Assembly: GCA_036383955.1 (NCBI GenBank)
Contig: DASVNH010000008.1
Span: 16,833 to 80,832, forward strand
Direction: 5' to 3'
DNA length: 64,000 bases
From: JACQFK01 sp036383955
Lineage (GTDB): Bacteria > Planctomycetota > MHYJ01 > JACPRB01
A program made the position numbers and the translations under genes. Shown here one piece after another: positions 1 through 9,163 of this stretch; position 1 is the stretch's first letter; each line of letters opens with the position of its first letter. The notes below the pieces were generated by a model. The model worked only from the letters and a program-made list of their open reading frames with translations, ran no database searches and was not told the origin of the DNA.

Positions 1-1031
1 GACTTGAAGAGCTCGTCGTGCTCCGTCTGGTAGACGTTGTTGCCCTTCCCCTGCGGAGCCCAGTCCGCCACCTTCATCGTCGCGCCTTCGTTGATCATCG
101 CCTGCCCGGTCGCGCCCAGCACCTGCACGCTGATGTCGTTCTTGCAGGCGCCCATCTGCCGCGTGTTGCTGATGATTTTCGACCCGTCCTCGTACTCGTA
201 CGTCACCGAGAAGTGGTCGTAGATGTTGCCGTACTCGGGGCCGGTGAGGACGGCCCGACCTCCCATGCCGACCGCCTTCACGGGATACTTGTCGCCGAAC
301 ACCCACGCGCTCACGTCCAGATTGTGCACGTGCTGCTCGACGTTGAAGTCGCCCGAGAGCCAGGTGAAGTTGTACCAGTTGCGCGTCTGGTAGGTGATGT
401 CGTCCCAGTCGTCCTGGCGGGGCTTGTTCCAGCGCCCGCCGCGGTAGTCGTTGGCCATGACCGTCACGACCTTCCCGATCTCCCCGCCGTGGATCCGCCG
501 CATCGCCTCGCGATAGCGCTCCGAGTAGCGCAGGCAGAGGCCCGACACCACGGCCAGCTTCTTCTTCTTCGCCTCCTCGCAGGTCGCCAGCACCGAGCGC
601 ACGCCCGGGGCGTCGACGGCCACCGGCTTCTCCGCGAACACGTGCTTGCCCGCGTCGATCGCCGCCTTCAGGTGCTTCGGGCGGAAGTGCGGCGGCTCGC
701 AGAGGAGCACGACGTCCACCGCCTCGATGACCTTCTTGTAGGCGTCGAAGCCGCTGAACTGCCGCTCGGGCGGGACGTCGACCTTCCCCGGCGCCGCTTC
801 CGCGGCGATGCCCTTGAGGCTGCTCTGGAGGCGGTCGGGATAGAGGTCGCCCATCGCGACGAGCTGGACGTTCGAGTCCGCCGCCAGCGCCTGCTGGGCG
901 GCGCCGGTGCCGCGGCCTCCGCAGCCGACCAGGCCGACCTTGAGCGTCTCGCGCGGCGCCGCCGCGTGCACGAGGGGGATGTCGAGAGCGGCCGCGGCCG
1001 CCGCGCCCTGGAGGAACGTGCGTCGGTTCAT
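1..1031 (-). CDS. Gfo/Idh/MocA-family oxidoreductase, Tat-exported, 3' end cut by window
   Basis: The frame is open from an ATG at 1031 to the window edge, so the C-terminus is missing. The protein starts MNRRTFLQG followed by an alanine run, a Tat-type signal. A Rossmann dinucleotide motif GCGGRG follows at about residues 36-41, and the family EKP motif (AEKPVAVD) lies near residue 130. Family members are NAD(P)-dependent sugar dehydrogenases. The secreted type is expanded in Planctomycetota and often sits with isomerase-like and DUF1080 genes, as here. The ATG overlaps the stop of the upstream isomerase gene by ATGA, so the two are probably translationally coupled. The substrate cannot be read from the sequence. 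Confidence 0.9.
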   Translation of the reverse strand, partial: MNRRTFLQGAAAAAALDIPLVHAAAPRETLKVGLVGCGGRGTGAAQQALAADSNVQLVAMGDLYPDRLQSSLKGIAAEAAPGKVDVPPERQFSGFDAYKKVIEAVDVVLLCEPPHFRPKHLKAAIDAGKHVFAEKPVAVDAPGVRSVLATCEEAKKKKLAVVSGLCLRYSERYREAMRRIHGGEIGKVVTVMANDYRGGRWNKPRQDDWDDITYQTRNWYNFTWLSGDFNVEQHVHNLDVSAWVFGDKYPVKAVGMGGRAVLTGPEYGNIYDHFSVTYEYEDGSKIISNTRQMGACKNDISVQVLGATGQAMINEGATMKVADWAPQGKGNNVYQTEHDELFK

Positions 1032-1903
1032 GCCTGCAATCCTTGAATGACGGTTTCCAGGAACTCGCGCGCGCGGCGCGCCAGGGCGTCCACGCCTTCG
1101 GGCGTCGACGGCCGCGGCACCAGGGGCGCGGAGATGTTTTCGCAGCAGAGCGGCATCGTCCGCCCCGTGAACGCCACGGGGTGGAGCAGCTTGTAGTGGT
1201 CGATCTCGCCCAGGCCCGGCCCGCAGTCCTCGTCCTTGGGCCAGTTGCGGTGGTCCTTGATACAGAAGCTCCGCACCTCGTCGGCGCATTTCTTCAGGTC
1301 GGGAATGGGATCGAGGTTCAGGTAGTCGAGCACGTTGCCGGCGTCGTAGTTGACCTTCACGCCCTCGTCGGCGACGTCCCGGACGATCGACGCGCAGGCC
1401 TCGCCCGTGCCGGTCTCGCCGCCGTGCTGCTTGACCACGAGCAGCACGCCCAGGTCGCGCGCGATCGGGCCGAGCTTCTTCAGGCGCTCCACCCAGACGT
1501 CCCGGGCGCCGCCCTTGGTGTGGCCGAACGTGAGAACTTGCCCGATCTTGGCGGCGGCCGCCTGCTTGAGGCGGTGGGCGAGCACCTCGAAGCCGTCCTT
1601 GTGCTCGGGATAGATGCCCGAGAACATCATCACGGGCTCGAGGCCCAGGTCGCGGCAGCGCGTGCCGAGCTCGGCCGCCTTTTCCGGGGCCGCGTCGCGC
1701 GCGATCACCTCCGTCTTGAGGTGCGACGTCCCCCACGCGACGTGCTTGTAGCCCGCGTCCTTGATGCCGCTCAGCGCGCGCTCCAGCGGGAACGCCGAAT
1801 AGGGCAGCGTCATGCACGCGATCTGGAAGCGCGTGCGCTCGCGCGGGCGCAGCGTCAGCGCCGCGGCGCTCATGGCCAGAAAGCTCCGGCGGTCGATCGT
1901 CAT
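1028..1903 (-). CDS. Exported sugar phosphate isomerase/epimerase-like TIM-barrel protein
   Basis: This 291-residue protein begins MTIDRRSFLAMSAAA, a Tat-like signal with RRSF. The mature part reads like the xylose-isomerase-like TIM barrel family: a strand-like start (QIACMTLPYSAFPLERAL), VVKQHGGETGTGEA in the middle, NYDAGNV near residue 190, and FCIKDHR, where Asp and His would be metal ligands in the family. It overlaps its neighbours on both sides by ATGA, giving the order DUF1080, isomerase, oxidoreductase. I infer a role with these neighbours in sugar epimerisation or in the 3-keto-glycoside route. The exact substrate is unknown. Confidence 0.85.
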   Translation of the reverse strand: MTIDRRSFLAMSAAALTLRPRERTRFQIACMTLPYSAFPLERALSGIKDAGYKHVAWGTSHLKTEVIARDAAPEKAAELGTRCRDLGLEPVMMFSGIYPEHKDGFEVLAHRLKQAAAAKIGQVLTFGHTKGGARDVWVERLKKLGPIARDLGVLLVVKQHGGETGTGEACASIVRDVADEGVKVNYDAGNVLDYLNLDPIPDLKKCADEVRSFCIKDHRNWPKDEDCGPGLGEIDHYKLLHPVAFTGRTMPLCCENISAPLVPRPSTPEGVDALARRAREFLETVIQGLQA

Positions 1904-2643
1904 AGGGGATGAATCTCAAAAGCCCGGAAGAAGATTTCGTTGCCCTCGTTCTGCAATAGGATGCGCCCTGCGGACGGGCTTACGTCAAAAATCTCGTTCA
2001 CCGTCGTCCCGTTCACGATCACCGTCACGCGCCCGCCCTTGCAGACCAGCTCGACTTTCGTCCATTCGCCGAGGGGGCTGTCGACGTCGTCCTTGCCCCG
2101 GGTGTCGACCAGCTCCTTGAAGCCGGCCTCGTGCTTCGACCACCAGAACTGCTTGCCCGTGTACGCGACGGGCTCGCCGCCCTTCGACCAGCGCGGGCGC
2201 TTGTCGCTCCCGAGCGCGGTCTCGCCCTTGAACGACACCGTCGCGTCCGGCGCGCGGATCGGGATCAGGTCGCCCACGCAGCCCTGGGCGAGTTGGACTT
2301 CGATCGACGACATCCACGCGCCCTTGCCCGCCGCGCCGTCGGGCCCCGTCGCGTGGATCAGGATCCCCGAGTTCCGCACGTATTTCGAGCCGTCCGTCTT
2401 CGTCCCCCACTTGTACTCCACGCTCAGCCGGTAGTCCTGGTAGGCCTTCTCGGTGCCGAGGTAGCCCATGCCCTCGCCGGAGACGCGGATCTGGCCGTCG
2501 ACGACCGAGAACACCTTCAGGGGGTCTTCCCCCTTCGACTCCCGCAGCCACGGGCGGAAGCCGTCGAGGGACTTCCCGTTGAAGCGGAAGTCGGGCTTCT
2601 CCTGCCCGCCGAGCAGGACCGCCAGGATGGCCGCGATTCTCAT
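1900..2643 (-). CDS. DUF1080 (3-keto-disaccharide hydrolase-type) secreted protein
   Basis: I chose the ATG at 2643, giving MRIAAILAVLLGGQEKPDF. AGGAG lies 5 nt upstream of it, while the ATG directly before has only 2 nt spacing. The N-terminus is a short signal peptide. The mature protein has the DUF1080 pattern: FNGKSLDGFRPW near the start, YRLSVEYKWGTK, NSGILIHATGPDG, a KVELVCKGGRVTVIVNG segment, and ILLQNEGNEIFFR near the end. The family has a concanavalin-like fold. Some members hydrolyse 3-keto-glycosides, and it is very common in Planctomycetota. It heads the three-gene overlapping operon with the isomerase and oxidoreductase. Confidence 0.9.
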   Translation of the reverse strand: MRIAAILAVLLGGQEKPDFRFNGKSLDGFRPWLRESKGEDPLKVFSVVDGQIRVSGEGMGYLGTEKAYQDYRLSVEYKWGTKTDGSKYVRNSGILIHATGPDGAAGKGAWMSSIEVQLAQGCVGDLIPIRAPDATVSFKGETALGSDKRPRWSKGGEPVAYTGKQFWWSKHEAGFKELVDTRGKDDVDSPLGEWTKVELVCKGGRVTVIVNGTTVNEIFDVSPSAGRILLQNEGNEIFFRAFEIHPL

Positions 2644-2765
2644 CATCTCTCCTACGCCCCGGATCCGCTCCATCTGTGGATTCCCCACGCGCTTGTATAA
2701 CTGTGATTGGATAAATCTGGCCGCCGCGTTTATCCTCGCCGCTTCCTGGCGGGTACATAAGGGTA

Positions 2766-5105
2766 GTGACGCGCGCGAGCCTGATCGTTCTCCTGCTGGT
2801 CCCCGCCCCGCAAGAAGCGGCGCGGCCGGTCGATTTCGACCGCCAGATCCTCCCCATCCTCTCCGACACCTGCTTCACCTGCCACGGGCCCGACGCGGGA
2901 CGTCGAAAGGCCGACCTCCGCCTCGACGACGAGAAAGCCGCGAAAACGCCCAACGCCGACGGCGTCGCCGCCATCGTCCCGGGCCACAGCGCGAAGAGCT
3001 CCGTCTACCAGCGGCTGATCCATCCCGACGCCGACGAAGTCATGCCCCCGGCCAAGGCGAACAAAAAGCTGTCGGCGGAGCAGATCGACCTCCTCAAGCG
3101 CTGGATCGACGCGGGCGCGAAATGGGGCGAGCACTGGGCGTTCCGCCCGCTGCTGAAGCCCGAGGGCGACTCGATCGACCACTTCGTCAAGGCGCGGCTC
3201 GCGCGCGAAGGGCTGCGGATGTCGCCCGAAGCCGACCGCGCCACGCTGCTGCGGCGCGTCACGCTCGACCTCACGGGCCTGCCGCCGGAGGGCGACGCGG
3301 GCGAGCCCTACGAGAAGGCCGTCGACCGCCTTCTCGCCTCGCCGCGCTACGGCGAGCGGATGGCGTGGGACTGGATGGAGATCTCGCGCTACGCCGACTC
3401 GAACGGCTACCAGGGCGACGGCGAGCGTTCGATGTGGCCCTGGCGCGACTGGGTGGTGAAGGCCTTCAACGAGAACCTGCCCTACGACCAGTTCACGATC
3501 TGGCAGCTCGCGGGCGACCTGCTCCCCGAGCCGACGCGCGAGCAGAAGCTCGCCACCGGCTTCTGTCGCAACCACCCGATCAACGGCGAGGGCGGCCGGA
3601 TCGCCGAGGAGAACCGGGTCGACTACGTCATGGACATGGCCGAGACGGCCGGCACCGTCTGGCTCGGCCTCACCTTCAACTGCTGCCGCTGCCACGACCA
3701 CAAGTTCGACCCGCTCACCAAGAAGGACTATTACTCGCTCTTCGCCTACTTCAACCAGACGCCCGTCAACGGCGGCGGCGGCGATCCCCAGCAGGCGCCC
3801 AACCTCGAGCTCGCCAGCCCCGAGCAGCTCGAGAAGATCGCGAAGCTGGACGCGGAGGTCGCGGCGGCCGTCGAGGACGCGAAGGAAGTCGAGTCCTGCG
3901 TCCATCTCGCCGGCCACGAGAAGCTCAAGACGCCGCCCGAGAAGCGCGACCGCGCCAAGTGGGAGGAGGTCTACAAAGCCTTCGAGAAGGACGGGCCGGG
4001 CGTCGCGCACTACGCGAAGAAGGCGCGCGACCTCCACGACGCGCGGAGCGCCGCCAAGAAGGCGATCGTCCGCGTCATGGTCATGGAGGACCTGAAGGCC
4101 CCGCGCAAGACCTACCTGCTCGACAAGGGCCTCTACGACAAGCGGCAGGAGGAGATCGGCCCGGCCACCCCGGGCCGGCTGCCGCCCGCCGACGGCCCGC
4201 CGAACCGCCTCGGCCTCGCGCGCTGGCTGGTGTCGAAGGACAACCCCCTCACCGCCCGCGTGACCGTGAACCGGATCTGGCAGATGTTCTTCGGGATCGG
4301 CCTCTCCAAGACCTCCGAGAACTTCGGCGTGCAGGGCGAGTTCCCCGTCCACAAGGAGCTGCTCGACTGGCTCGCGGCGGACTTCCGCGAGAACTGGGAC
4401 GTCAAGCGCCTCGTCCGGCGGATCGTGACCAGCGCGGCCTACCGGCAGTCCTCGCGCGTCCCGCCCGGCCACGCCGAGCGCGACCCCGAGAACCGCCTCC
4501 TCGCCCGCGGCCCGCGCTTCCGCATGCCCTCGTGGATGATCCGCGACCAGGCCCTCGCCGCCGCCGGGCTGCTGGTCGACACCCCCGGCGGCCCGCCCGT
4601 CCAGACCTACCAGCCCGCCGGCATCTGGGAGGAGGCGACGTTCGGCACCAAGCGCTACAAGCAGGACAAGGGCGACGCGCTCTGGCGCCGCGGCCTCTAC
4701 GTCTTCTGGCGCCGCATCATCGGGCCGACGATGTTCTTCGACACCCAGTCGCGCAGTTATTGCGTCGTCAAGCCCACCCGCACCAACACGCCGCTCCACG
4801 CCCTCGCGACGCTCAACGACGTCACCTACGTCGAAGCCGCCCGCAAGCTCGCCGAGCGCGCCGATCTCGACGCCGTGTTCTCCCGCGTGCTGGCCCGACG
4901 TCCCGCGCCGGACGAGCGCAAGCTCCTGCTCGCCGGCCTCGACCGCCTCCGCCGCGAGTACGCCGCCGCGCCCGACGACGCGAAGAAGCTGCTCAAGGTC
5001 GGCGAGTCCAAGCGGAACGAGGCCCTGGATCCCGTCGAGCACGCGGCCTGGACTTCGCTCTGCCTGACGATCCTGAACCTCGACGAGGCGGTGACGCGCG
5101 AATGA
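2766..5105 (+). CDS. Planctomycete-type cytochrome c with DUF1549 and DUF1553 (PSD1) domains
   Basis: This 779-residue exported protein starts at GTG (TRASLIVLLLVPAPQ signal). A haem-binding CFTCHGPD motif (CxxCH) lies near residue 36, in the PSCyt1-like region (DFDRQILPILSDTC). It is followed by the DUF1549 core (AVDRLLASPRYGERMAWDWM; TFNCCRCHDHKFDPLTKKDYY, with a second CxxCH) and the DUF1553 core (RLGLARWLVSKDNPLTARV, VNRIWQMFFGIGL, and RTNTPLHALATLNDV near the end). These large proteins are signatures of Planctomycetota. They are nearly always followed by DUF1501, as here with a 4-nt overlap (ATGA). Their reaction is unknown; roles in polysaccharide breakdown have been suggested. Confidence 0.95.
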   Translation: MTRASLIVLLLVPAPQEAARPVDFDRQILPILSDTCFTCHGPDAGRRKADLRLDDEKAAKTPNADGVAAIVPGHSAKSSVYQRLIHPDADEVMPPAKANKKLSAEQIDLLKRWIDAGAKWGEHWAFRPLLKPEGDSIDHFVKARLAREGLRMSPEADRATLLRRVTLDLTGLPPEGDAGEPYEKAVDRLLASPRYGERMAWDWMEISRYADSNGYQGDGERSMWPWRDWVVKAFNENLPYDQFTIWQLAGDLLPEPTREQKLATGFCRNHPINGEGGRIAEENRVDYVMDMAETAGTVWLGLTFNCCRCHDHKFDPLTKKDYYSLFAYFNQTPVNGGGGDPQQAPNLELASPEQLEKIAKLDAEVAAAVEDAKEVESCVHLAGHEKLKTPPEKRDRAKWEEVYKAFEKDGPGVAHYAKKARDLHDARSAAKKAIVRVMVMEDLKAPRKTYLLDKGLYDKRQEEIGPATPGRLPPADGPPNRLGLARWLVSKDNPLTARVTVNRIWQMFFGIGLSKTSENFGVQGEFPVHKELLDWLAADFRENWDVKRLVRRIVTSAAYRQSSRVPPGHAERDPENRLLARGPRFRMPSWMIRDQALAAAGLLVDTPGGPPVQTYQPAGIWEEATFGTKRYKQDKGDALWRRGLYVFWRRIIGPTMFFDTQSRSYCVVKPTRTNTPLHALATLNDVTYVEAARKLAERADLDAVFSRVLARRPAPDERKLLLAGLDRLRREYAAAPDDAKKLLKVGESKRNEALDPVEHAAWTSLCLTILNLDEAVTRE

Positions 5106-6499
5106 TGACGCGGCGGGACTTCATCGGAACGGCGGCGCTCGCGACCCTCCTCGCGCGCGACGCGAAGGCCGTCGGGACCGGCCTCCCCGGCCTCCCCCAC
5201 TTCGCGCCGAAAGCCAAGCGGGTCGTCTACCTCTTCATGAACGGCGCGCCGACGCACGTCGACCTCTTCGACTGGAAGCCGGCGCTCAAGGCGGGCCACG
5301 GCAAGCCGGTCCCGAACGAGTATCTCGGCACGAAGCGCTTCAGCACGATGACGGGCGACCCGAAGGGCAAGCTGCTCCTCGCCCCCGTCGAGCCGTTCCG
5401 CCAGTACGGGCAGAGCGGCGCCTGGGTCAGCGACCTCATGCCCCACACCGGCAAGGTCGCCGACGATCTCTGCTTCGTCAAGTCCATGCACACGGAGCAG
5501 GTCAACCACGCGCCGGCGATCTCGTTCTTCCTCAGCGGCGCGGAGATCCCGGGACGTCCGACCATGGGCGCGTGGGCGCGCTACGGCCTGGGGAGCCTGA
5601 ACGAGAACCTGCCGGCCTTCGTGGTGATGACGTCCATCAGCAAGGGGACGTCGTGCGGCCAGATCTTCTACGACTTCTACTGGGGCTCGGGCTTCCTGCC
5701 GTCGCGCTTCCAGGGCGTGAAGTTCCGCGGCAGCGGCGAGCCGGTGCTCTACCTCTCCAATCCCCCGGGCATGAGCGACGCGACGCGCCGGGGGATGCTC
5801 GACGACCTCGGCAAGCTGAACGGGTTGAAGCTGAAGGAGGTCGGCGACCCCGAGATCGCCACGCGGATCGAGCAGTACGAGATGGCGTACCGGATGCAGT
5901 CGAGCGTGCCGGAGCTGGCGGACCTTTCGAAGGAGCCGAAGGAGATCCTGGACTCGTACGGCCCGAACGTGCGCGAGCAGGGGACGTTCGCCTACAACTG
6001 CCTGATGGCGCGGCGCCTGCTCGAGCGCGGCTCGCGCTTCGTGCAGCTCATGCACGCCGGCTGGGACCAGCACAACAGCCTGACGACCGAGCTCTACAAC
6101 CAGTGCCGGGACACGGACCAGCCGAGCGCCGCGCTGGTGGCGGACCTCAAGCGCCGCGGGATGCTGGAGGACACGCTGGTGATCTGGGGCGGCGAGTTCG
6201 GCCGCACGCCCTTCCTGCAGGGCAACATCGCCGACCGCGCCCGCTGGGGCCGCGACCACCATCCCTACGCCTTCACGCTCTGGATGGCCGGCGGCGGCGT
6301 CAAGCCGGGGATCAGCTACGGCGAGTCCGACGACCTGGGCATCAACGTCGCGTCGAAGCCCGTGCACGTCCACGACTTCCAGGCCACCGTGATGCGCCTG
6401 CTCGGCATCGACCACGAGCGCCTGACCTACCGCTTCCAGGGCCGCGACTTCCGCCTCACGGACGTGCACGGCCACGTCGTCAAAGACCTCCTCGCTTAG
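5102..6499 (+). CDS. DUF1501 Tat-exported protein (sulfatase-like fold)
   Basis: This 465-residue protein begins MMTRRDFIGTAALATLLA, a clear Tat signal. DUF1501 hallmarks are RVVYLFMNGAPTHVDLFDWKP, MHTEQVNHAPA, GRPTMGAWARYGLG, FVQLMHAGWDQH and VIWGGEFGRTPF, plus GRDHHPYAFTLWMAGGG toward the C-terminus. The family is related to alkaline-phosphatase/sulfatase-like hydrolases. The start codon overlaps the stop of the PSD1-type gene, which indicates coupling and probable partnership at the cell envelope. GRPTMG is encoded with GGA CGT CCG, one of the many GACGTC sites of this window. Confidence 0.95.
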   Translation: MMTRRDFIGTAALATLLARDAKAVGTGLPGLPHFAPKAKRVVYLFMNGAPTHVDLFDWKPALKAGHGKPVPNEYLGTKRFSTMTGDPKGKLLLAPVEPFRQYGQSGAWVSDLMPHTGKVADDLCFVKSMHTEQVNHAPAISFFLSGAEIPGRPTMGAWARYGLGSLNENLPAFVVMTSISKGTSCGQIFYDFYWGSGFLPSRFQGVKFRGSGEPVLYLSNPPGMSDATRRGMLDDLGKLNGLKLKEVGDPEIATRIEQYEMAYRMQSSVPELADLSKEPKEILDSYGPNVREQGTFAYNCLMARRLLERGSRFVQLMHAGWDQHNSLTTELYNQCRDTDQPSAALVADLKRRGMLEDTLVIWGGEFGRTPFLQGNIADRARWGRDHHPYAFTLWMAGGGVKPGISYGESDDLGINVASKPVHVHDFQATVMRLLGIDHERLTYRFQGRDFRLTDVHGHVVKDLLA

Positions 6500-6616
6500 C
6501 GTTCACCACCGAGACACCGAGGACACCGAGACGGCTTCTTCTGTGTGGGGGGGGGGGCCGGTCGGCGAGCGTGCTCCGTGTTTAGTCACGAAACGGACCG
6601 TCCGCTTCGTGACCGG
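6500..6616. repeat. Convergent intergenic region: minisatellite, G-run and hairpin
   Basis: This spacer separates two convergent genes. Near 6505-6532 a degenerate unit, accgag(a/g)ac, repeats about three times. A run of 11 G occupies about 6547-6557. An inverted repeat GTCACGAA (6585-6592) / TTCGTGAC (6606-6613) encloses a smaller CGGA/TCCG stem and ends just before the stop of the minus-strand gene. The hairpin may act as a bidirectional transcription end, although no T-run follows. No gene is visible. Confidence 0.6.
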
Positions 6617-6958
6617 CTATCTGGAACGACGGGGATCGCTGTACAGGAGAGTGGACAGCTCCTCAACCCGCGCGAGGTAGCCCTCGTAGAAGTCTCTCGA
6701 GAGGAAATCGGCTCCGTCGGTCCCTTTCAAGGCCACCTGGGTGCTTTCGAGAGAGGCCCGAAAGTGGCTGAAGTCCTCGGGCGACCACGAGCTCAGGTCC
6801 AGGTACTCCATGCGCGGGAAAAGTGCATTCGCGACTTTGTCGGCGATCTCGGGCCGGCCGCCCCGCAAGTCGGCCGCGATCCGCTCGAGGACGTGGTTGA
6901 AGACCCAGCTCGCCGGCATCCACGCTTCCTGGGCCCTGACGATCAGCGTCCCTGACAT
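6617..6958 (-). CDS. Hypothetical 113-residue protein
   Basis: I do not recognise this protein. It starts MSGTLIVRAQEAWMP, continues with predicted helices (WVFNHVLERIAADLRGG, then EIADKVANALFPRM) and ends in a charged segment (FYEGYLARVEELST). No signal peptide, membrane segment or Cys motif is visible, so it should be cytoplasmic. The only good in-frame start is the ATG at 6958. It has no proper ribosome site (GGGAG lies 1 nt away) but has TACGAT 7 nt upstream, which suggests a leaderless transcript. It lies downstream of the repeat-lipoprotein operon with a 130-nt gap. Confidence 0.6.
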   Translation of the reverse strand: MSGTLIVRAQEAWMPASWVFNHVLERIAADLRGGRPEIADKVANALFPRMEYLDLSSWSPEDFSHFRASLESTQVALKGTDGADFLSRDFYEGYLARVEELSTLLYSDPRRSR

Positions 6959-6965
6959 GCTCCCG

Positions 6966-6971
6966 ATCGTA
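6966..6971 (-). promoter_or_regulatory. Candidate -10 box (TACGAT), leaderless start
   Basis: TACGAT lies 7 nt before the ATG at 6958 on the minus strand. No clear -35 was found. Confidence 0.35.
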
Positions 6972-7088
6972 GGGCAATCCCTGAACGGGGGCAAGGCCCC
7001 TGGGGTCAGCGAGCCTGAAGCCACCGCAACGCGGCAGCTGACGGACGTCGCGTCGGTCGATCGCGCGACCCGGAAGTAGCGCCGCCGG

Positions 7089-7874
7089 CTACTTCCGCCG
7101 CTCCGCGAGGTAGAGATCGTGCGGCGGTTTCGACCAGTTGCGGTAGTCGTTCTGGCTTTGGATCTCCTTGAGGTACGCGGCCCAGCGTTCCTGGAGCGCG
7201 TTTTCCTGGGCGAGCTGCGCCCGTTCCTGGGCGCGGGCGGCGTCCAGCTCGGCGCGCGACGCGACCTGGAGCTTGCCGGGAATCGGATTGCCGCTCCGGT
7301 CCAAATGGACCCATCCGTAGCCTGTCTCGGGAATCCACGAGCCTTCCGTCGAGGAAGCGACGACGTGGGGCCACTTGACCTCGCCCAGGTAAAAGTAGGC
7401 CCGGCCGGGCCGCCATTGGACATGCAGCTCTCCGGGAATCGGGCTGCCGTCGTCGCCGACCTTCGTCCACACGTAGCCGGGGGCGGGCCACCATCTTCCC
7501 ACCTCGTTCGCCGACAGGAGGTTGGGGAACTTGACGCTGCCGAGCTCCCAGTAGGACTGGCCCGGCTTCCAGCGCACGTCCAGCTCTCCCGGGATCGGAT
7601 TTCCGTTCGAGTCCAGGCGAGCCCAGGCATACCCCGGCTCCGGGAACCACTGATCCTGGGTGTGGCCCGCCCGGATGTTGGGGATCGTCTGGACTCCGTT
7701 CTCCCAGTGGCCGATGCCCGGCTTCCAGCGGGTGGACAGGTCGTCGTTCGAGTCCGGATAGAGCCAGACATAGCCCGGCGCCGGCCACCGGGTCGTCGAA
7801 CCGATGCCGGCACAGCCGGCCGCCGAGAGGCAGACGACGGCCAGCGCCAAGGACCGGCCCAGCGGCTTCGTCAT
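7089..7874 (-). CDS. Lipoprotein made of four tandem W-P-GY-W / IPGEL repeats
   Basis: The 261-residue protein has a lipoprotein signal (LALAVVCLSAAGC, lipobox SAAGC near residue 22). It then has four repeats of about 47-50 residues: RWPAPGYVWLYPD, QWFPEPGYAWARLD, RWWPAPGYVWTKV and SWIPETGYGWVHLD. The later repeats continue with G(N/S)PIPGEL-type text, (V/R)W(K/R)PG, a tyrosine/tryptophan pair and a VKFPN or VKWPH end. A charged coiled segment (AELDAARAQERAQLAQE) closes the protein. I know no named family for this repeat; the aromatic/Pro pattern suggests a small beta repeat. The start overlaps the stop of the upstream gene (ATGA). Location: anchored in the envelope; function unknown. Confidence 0.75.
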   Translation of the reverse strand: MTKPLGRSLALAVVCLSAAGCAGIGSTTRWPAPGYVWLYPDSNDDLSTRWKPGIGHWENGVQTIPNIRAGHTQDQWFPEPGYAWARLDSNGNPIPGELDVRWKPGQSYWELGSVKFPNLLSANEVGRWWPAPGYVWTKVGDDGSPIPGELHVQWRPGRAYFYLGEVKWPHVVASSTEGSWIPETGYGWVHLDRSGNPIPGKLQVASRAELDAARAQERAQLAQENALQERWAAYLKEIQSQNDYRNWSKPPHDLYLAERRK

Positions 7875-9148
7875 CGCTTGCCTCCCTCGATCGAGAGGGC
7901 GAGCGCTTCCATGTTGAATCCCTGCCGCTTGAGCTCGCGGACGAGGGCGGCCGCTTCGCCGGCCCCGAAGACGCGGTCCACGATCCGCTCCTGGGCGTAA
8001 TAGGCGATGTTTTCGGACAGGTGGCGGGCGTTCCGCTCCCACGCTTTGGGCAGATCGTTCCGGGCGATCGCCGCGGGATCGGGCATCAGTCCGCCGTCCG
8101 GCCCGGGGGTGTCCGAGAGAGGGATGAGTCGCACGTCGAAGTTCGCGCCGGTCACCCGCATCTGCTCCTGTTCGAATCCGAACTTGAAGCCGTTGAACTG
8201 GAAGAAGACGGCGGCGTTGCTCGAGGCCTTCCCTTCGAAGCGCTCGGGCGTGTACCCCTTCGCGAACTTGTAGCCCGCGGTCCAGCGGTCCCGGCCAAAG
8301 ACAAAGACGATATCCCCGAGGAAATGGTCCGCGAGCTTGAGGTCCCACGCCAGGTCCGACGACTCCGGCACCTTCCCGTAGACGATCTGCTTGTCGCCGA
8401 GCGAGACGCCGATGAGCCCCTTCTCGTCTTGCGCGATCGCCCGGCAGGCGACCGCGAAGGTCCGGGGCGGAACCTTCAGAAAGTACGCGATGGCGCCGTT
8501 CAGGATGAGCGCGTTGTACCTGGAGTCGTACCAGAGGTCGCTGACCTCGCCGACGCCGGCCGCGACGCCTTCCAGCACGACGCCGCCCGGGATGCTCCCG
8601 TACGTGTTGATGGTCCGCTGGGCGTCCTCCACCGTCGTCTTCCGGATCTGGCCCGAGAAGTACGGGGTGCCCTGGGGCTGGACGGCGGGCTCGCCGCCCT
8701 TGATCCGTTCCGCGCGATCCCAGAACACGCTGGCCGACGGGGCGCCGACGCCCCCCGCCGGATCGACGTTCTGGAGCTGCTGGACCATCTGCTGGAATTT
8801 TTCCGATCCCAGCGTCCTCTTCATGACCCGGTCGGTGACGACGCGGCCGTCGAAGACCCGCCCGGCCGCGACGTCCTTCGGACTGGCCGGCGCGCCTCCC
8901 GGGGACGGATCTACGCGGGGGGGATTCTGGGGCGGTGCCGACGGGTCGGCCGGTTTGTTGACGGGCCGATCGGGCCGCGCCGGAGGAACGTCCGGCTGGA
9001 GCGGCGGCGGCCGCACGGGCTCGACCTGGCCCCCCGGCTTGTTCTTCGGCACCCGGACGATCACGGGCTTGGGCGCGTCCTCCTCCTGGGAGAACGCGGC
9101 GGGGCCGACGACGCAGACCGCCATCGCCGCCAGCGCGAGGTGTTTCAT
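7871..9148 (-). CDS. Secreted hypothetical protein with proline-rich linker
   Basis: This 425-residue protein has a clear signal peptide (MKHLALAAMAVCVVGPAAFSQ). A Pro-rich, probably disordered linker covers about residues 25-90, and a folded region follows (from about residue 95, VAAGRVFDGRVVTDRVM). The fold includes short hydrophobic strands such as YNALILNGAIAYFLKVP and GDIVFVFGRDRW. The end is helical (AAALVRELKRQGFNMEAL). No catalytic motif or known domain is recognised. It sits between a 286-residue exported protein (15-nt gap) and the repeat lipoprotein (4-nt overlap), so the three probably act together at the envelope. Confidence 0.65.
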   Translation of the reverse strand: MKHLALAAMAVCVVGPAAFSQEEDAPKPVIVRVPKNKPGGQVEPVRPPPLQPDVPPARPDRPVNKPADPSAPPQNPPRVDPSPGGAPASPKDVAAGRVFDGRVVTDRVMKRTLGSEKFQQMVQQLQNVDPAGGVGAPSASVFWDRAERIKGGEPAVQPQGTPYFSGQIRKTTVEDAQRTINTYGSIPGGVVLEGVAAGVGEVSDLWYDSRYNALILNGAIAYFLKVPPRTFAVACRAIAQDEKGLIGVSLGDKQIVYGKVPESSDLAWDLKLADHFLGDIVFVFGRDRWTAGYKFAKGYTPERFEGKASSNAAVFFQFNGFKFGFEQEQMRVTGANFDVRLIPLSDTPGPDGGLMPDPAAIARNDLPKAWERNARHLSENIAYYAQERIVDRVFGAGEAAALVRELKRQGFNMEALALSIEGGKR

Positions 9149-9163
9149 CCGGGATTCCTTTCG

